NCBI GenBank assembly: GCA_913058495.1
Contig: CAJXQC010000030.1
Span: forward strand, 1 to 34,304
Length of the DNA stretch: 34,304 nt
DNA from: an uncultured Balneola sp.
GTDB taxonomy: Bacteria > Bacteroidota > Rhodothermia > Balneolales > Balneolaceae
Direction of reading: 5' to 3'
Numbering within the stretch: the stretch's first letter is position 1; each line of letters begins with the position of its first letter. Under the pieces are notes generated by a model that was not told the origin of the DNA, made no database searches, and saw only the letters and a program-made list of their open reading frames with translations. The translations under genes and the position numbers were made by a program. This document shows positions 33,694-34,304 of this stretch, piece by piece.

Positions 33694-34194
33694 ATGAAAA
33701 AGACTCTTATTGCATTCGAAATATTCCTATTAGTTGGGATCGGTGGCTATCTACTTTTCCACGAAACAATAAATCAGTTATTTATTGATGAATCAGCCTA
33801 CAGACAAGGTTTTTATGTACCAAAAGATCTTGAGGATTCATTTGACGAATTAGACCAGATACTTAACAAAGAAGATAGGAATTCATTGAAATCCTTGTCT
33901 TCAGAAGATGATCTCAGTATGTATCATTTTGGTTTGGGGACGTATCTTAGAAACAGATGGGGACTGTGGGGAGGTTCTCGTTTTAGTGAGTATTTTAACG
34001 AGCTTGGGATATATCATCCAGATGATATGTCTGGAATTATTTTAACCTCTTATTGGAGGCATCTAAATGATTTACCTCTGGAAGTAAAAAGGCAAGTAAA
34101 ATACTATCAGGATTATTGGGAACAAGTAGACCAGGCAGACACACTGTTACAAGATTTACCGGCTTCCACTGATTCTATAAAAAATGAACACTAA
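33694..34194 (+). CDS. Cassette 2: membrane-anchored DUF6794-like protein
   Basis: The 166 residues begin with a membrane anchor (about 5-22) and then a domain that I recall as DUF6794: YVPKDLEDSFDELDQIL, SMYHFGLGTYLRNRWGLWGG and HPDDMSGIILTSYWRHLN. The DUF6794 number is from memory. The anchor places the domain outside the inner membrane. It lies in the second cassette, 16 nt after its crossover point, with no promoter of its own evident. Function unknown. Confidence 0.7.
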   Translation: MKKTLIAFEIFLLVGIGGYLLFHETINQLFIDESAYRQGFYVPKDLEDSFDELDQILNKEDRNSLKSLSSEDDLSMYHFGLGTYLRNRWGLWGGSRFSEYFNELGIYHPDDMSGIILTSYWRHLNDLPLEVKRQVKYYQDYWEQVDQADTLLQDLPASTDSIKNEH

Positions 34195-34304
34195 CAAGCG
34201 TTTCAAACGGACTCGTTTAGGGTTCGAAACTTTAATAATTAAAACCAGACTCGCCGCTCATATCTTGTAAAAAGTACGTATTGTACTATTTAAGCAAACA
34301 GGAA
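34189..34304 (+). other. Partial attC site of cassette 2 (cut by window end)
   Basis: CACTAAC (34189-34195) overlaps the stop of the cassette 2 gene and is followed by AAGCGTTTCAAACGGACTCG, which parallels the start of the first attC. The matching GTTAGTG end is not found before position 34304, so the site continues beyond the window. Confidence 0.6.

Overview
The window looks like chromosome of a Balneolota (Bacteroidota-like) bacterium. This is inferred from AT-rich DNA, weak or absent Shine-Dalgarno sites at many starts, a large share of lipoproteins and TPR/CHAT/M28 proteins typical of that group, and TAnnTTT-type boxes upstream of several genes. I made no database comparison, so the phylum is an informed guess. 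No rRNA, tRNA or CRISPR was seen.

Positions 1-9063 carry mostly housekeeping genes: recJ (-), a leucine dehydrogenase-type enzyme (+), hslO/Hsp33 with a membrane protein (+), a thioredoxin-like protein plus a sugar dehydrogenase lipoprotein (-), then a small signal-peptide protein translationally coupled to a lipoprotein with clan CD (caspase-like) His/Cys features. Positions 9060-15662 hold the most unusual chromosomal genes. A class III nucleotidyl cyclase fused to TolB-like and TPR domains lies directly upstream of a stand-alone DUF5706 (PycTM-type) membrane protein, an arrangement reminiscent of Pycsar cyclase/effector pairs. Next comes a giant lipoprotein joining a metallophosphatase, a kinase-like segment and an Omp85-type barrel.

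Positions 15663-24567 hold an HTH regulator with a coupled small ORF, a Nudix hydrolase, a STAS/SpoIIAA-like protein, a CDP-alcohol phosphatidyltransferase with ftsY, a small unannotated ORF (19016-19129), a large TPR-CHAT protease-like protein, an M28 peptidase and scpA. Positions 24657-31202 hold a sigma factor with a membrane TPR protein (probable anti-sigma), ppk1, ruvB, a ParE-type toxin/antitoxin pair and metK.

Positions 31203-34304 are accessory DNA. Two decayed REP-associated tyrosine transposase (RAYT) copies each carry a REP-like palindrome inside the former reading frame. Beyond them is an integron: intI (-) with its family-specific insertion, an attI-like crossover point at 33321, a first cassette (33322-33677) encoding a 72-residue membrane protein and ending in a recognisable attC, and a second cassette encoding a DUF6794-like membrane-anchored protein whose attC runs off the window.

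The best candidates for something new are the cyclase/DUF5706 pair (9060-11631), the phosphatase/kinase-like/barrel fusion (11694-15419) and the Balneolota-type integron with its cassettes (32148-34304).
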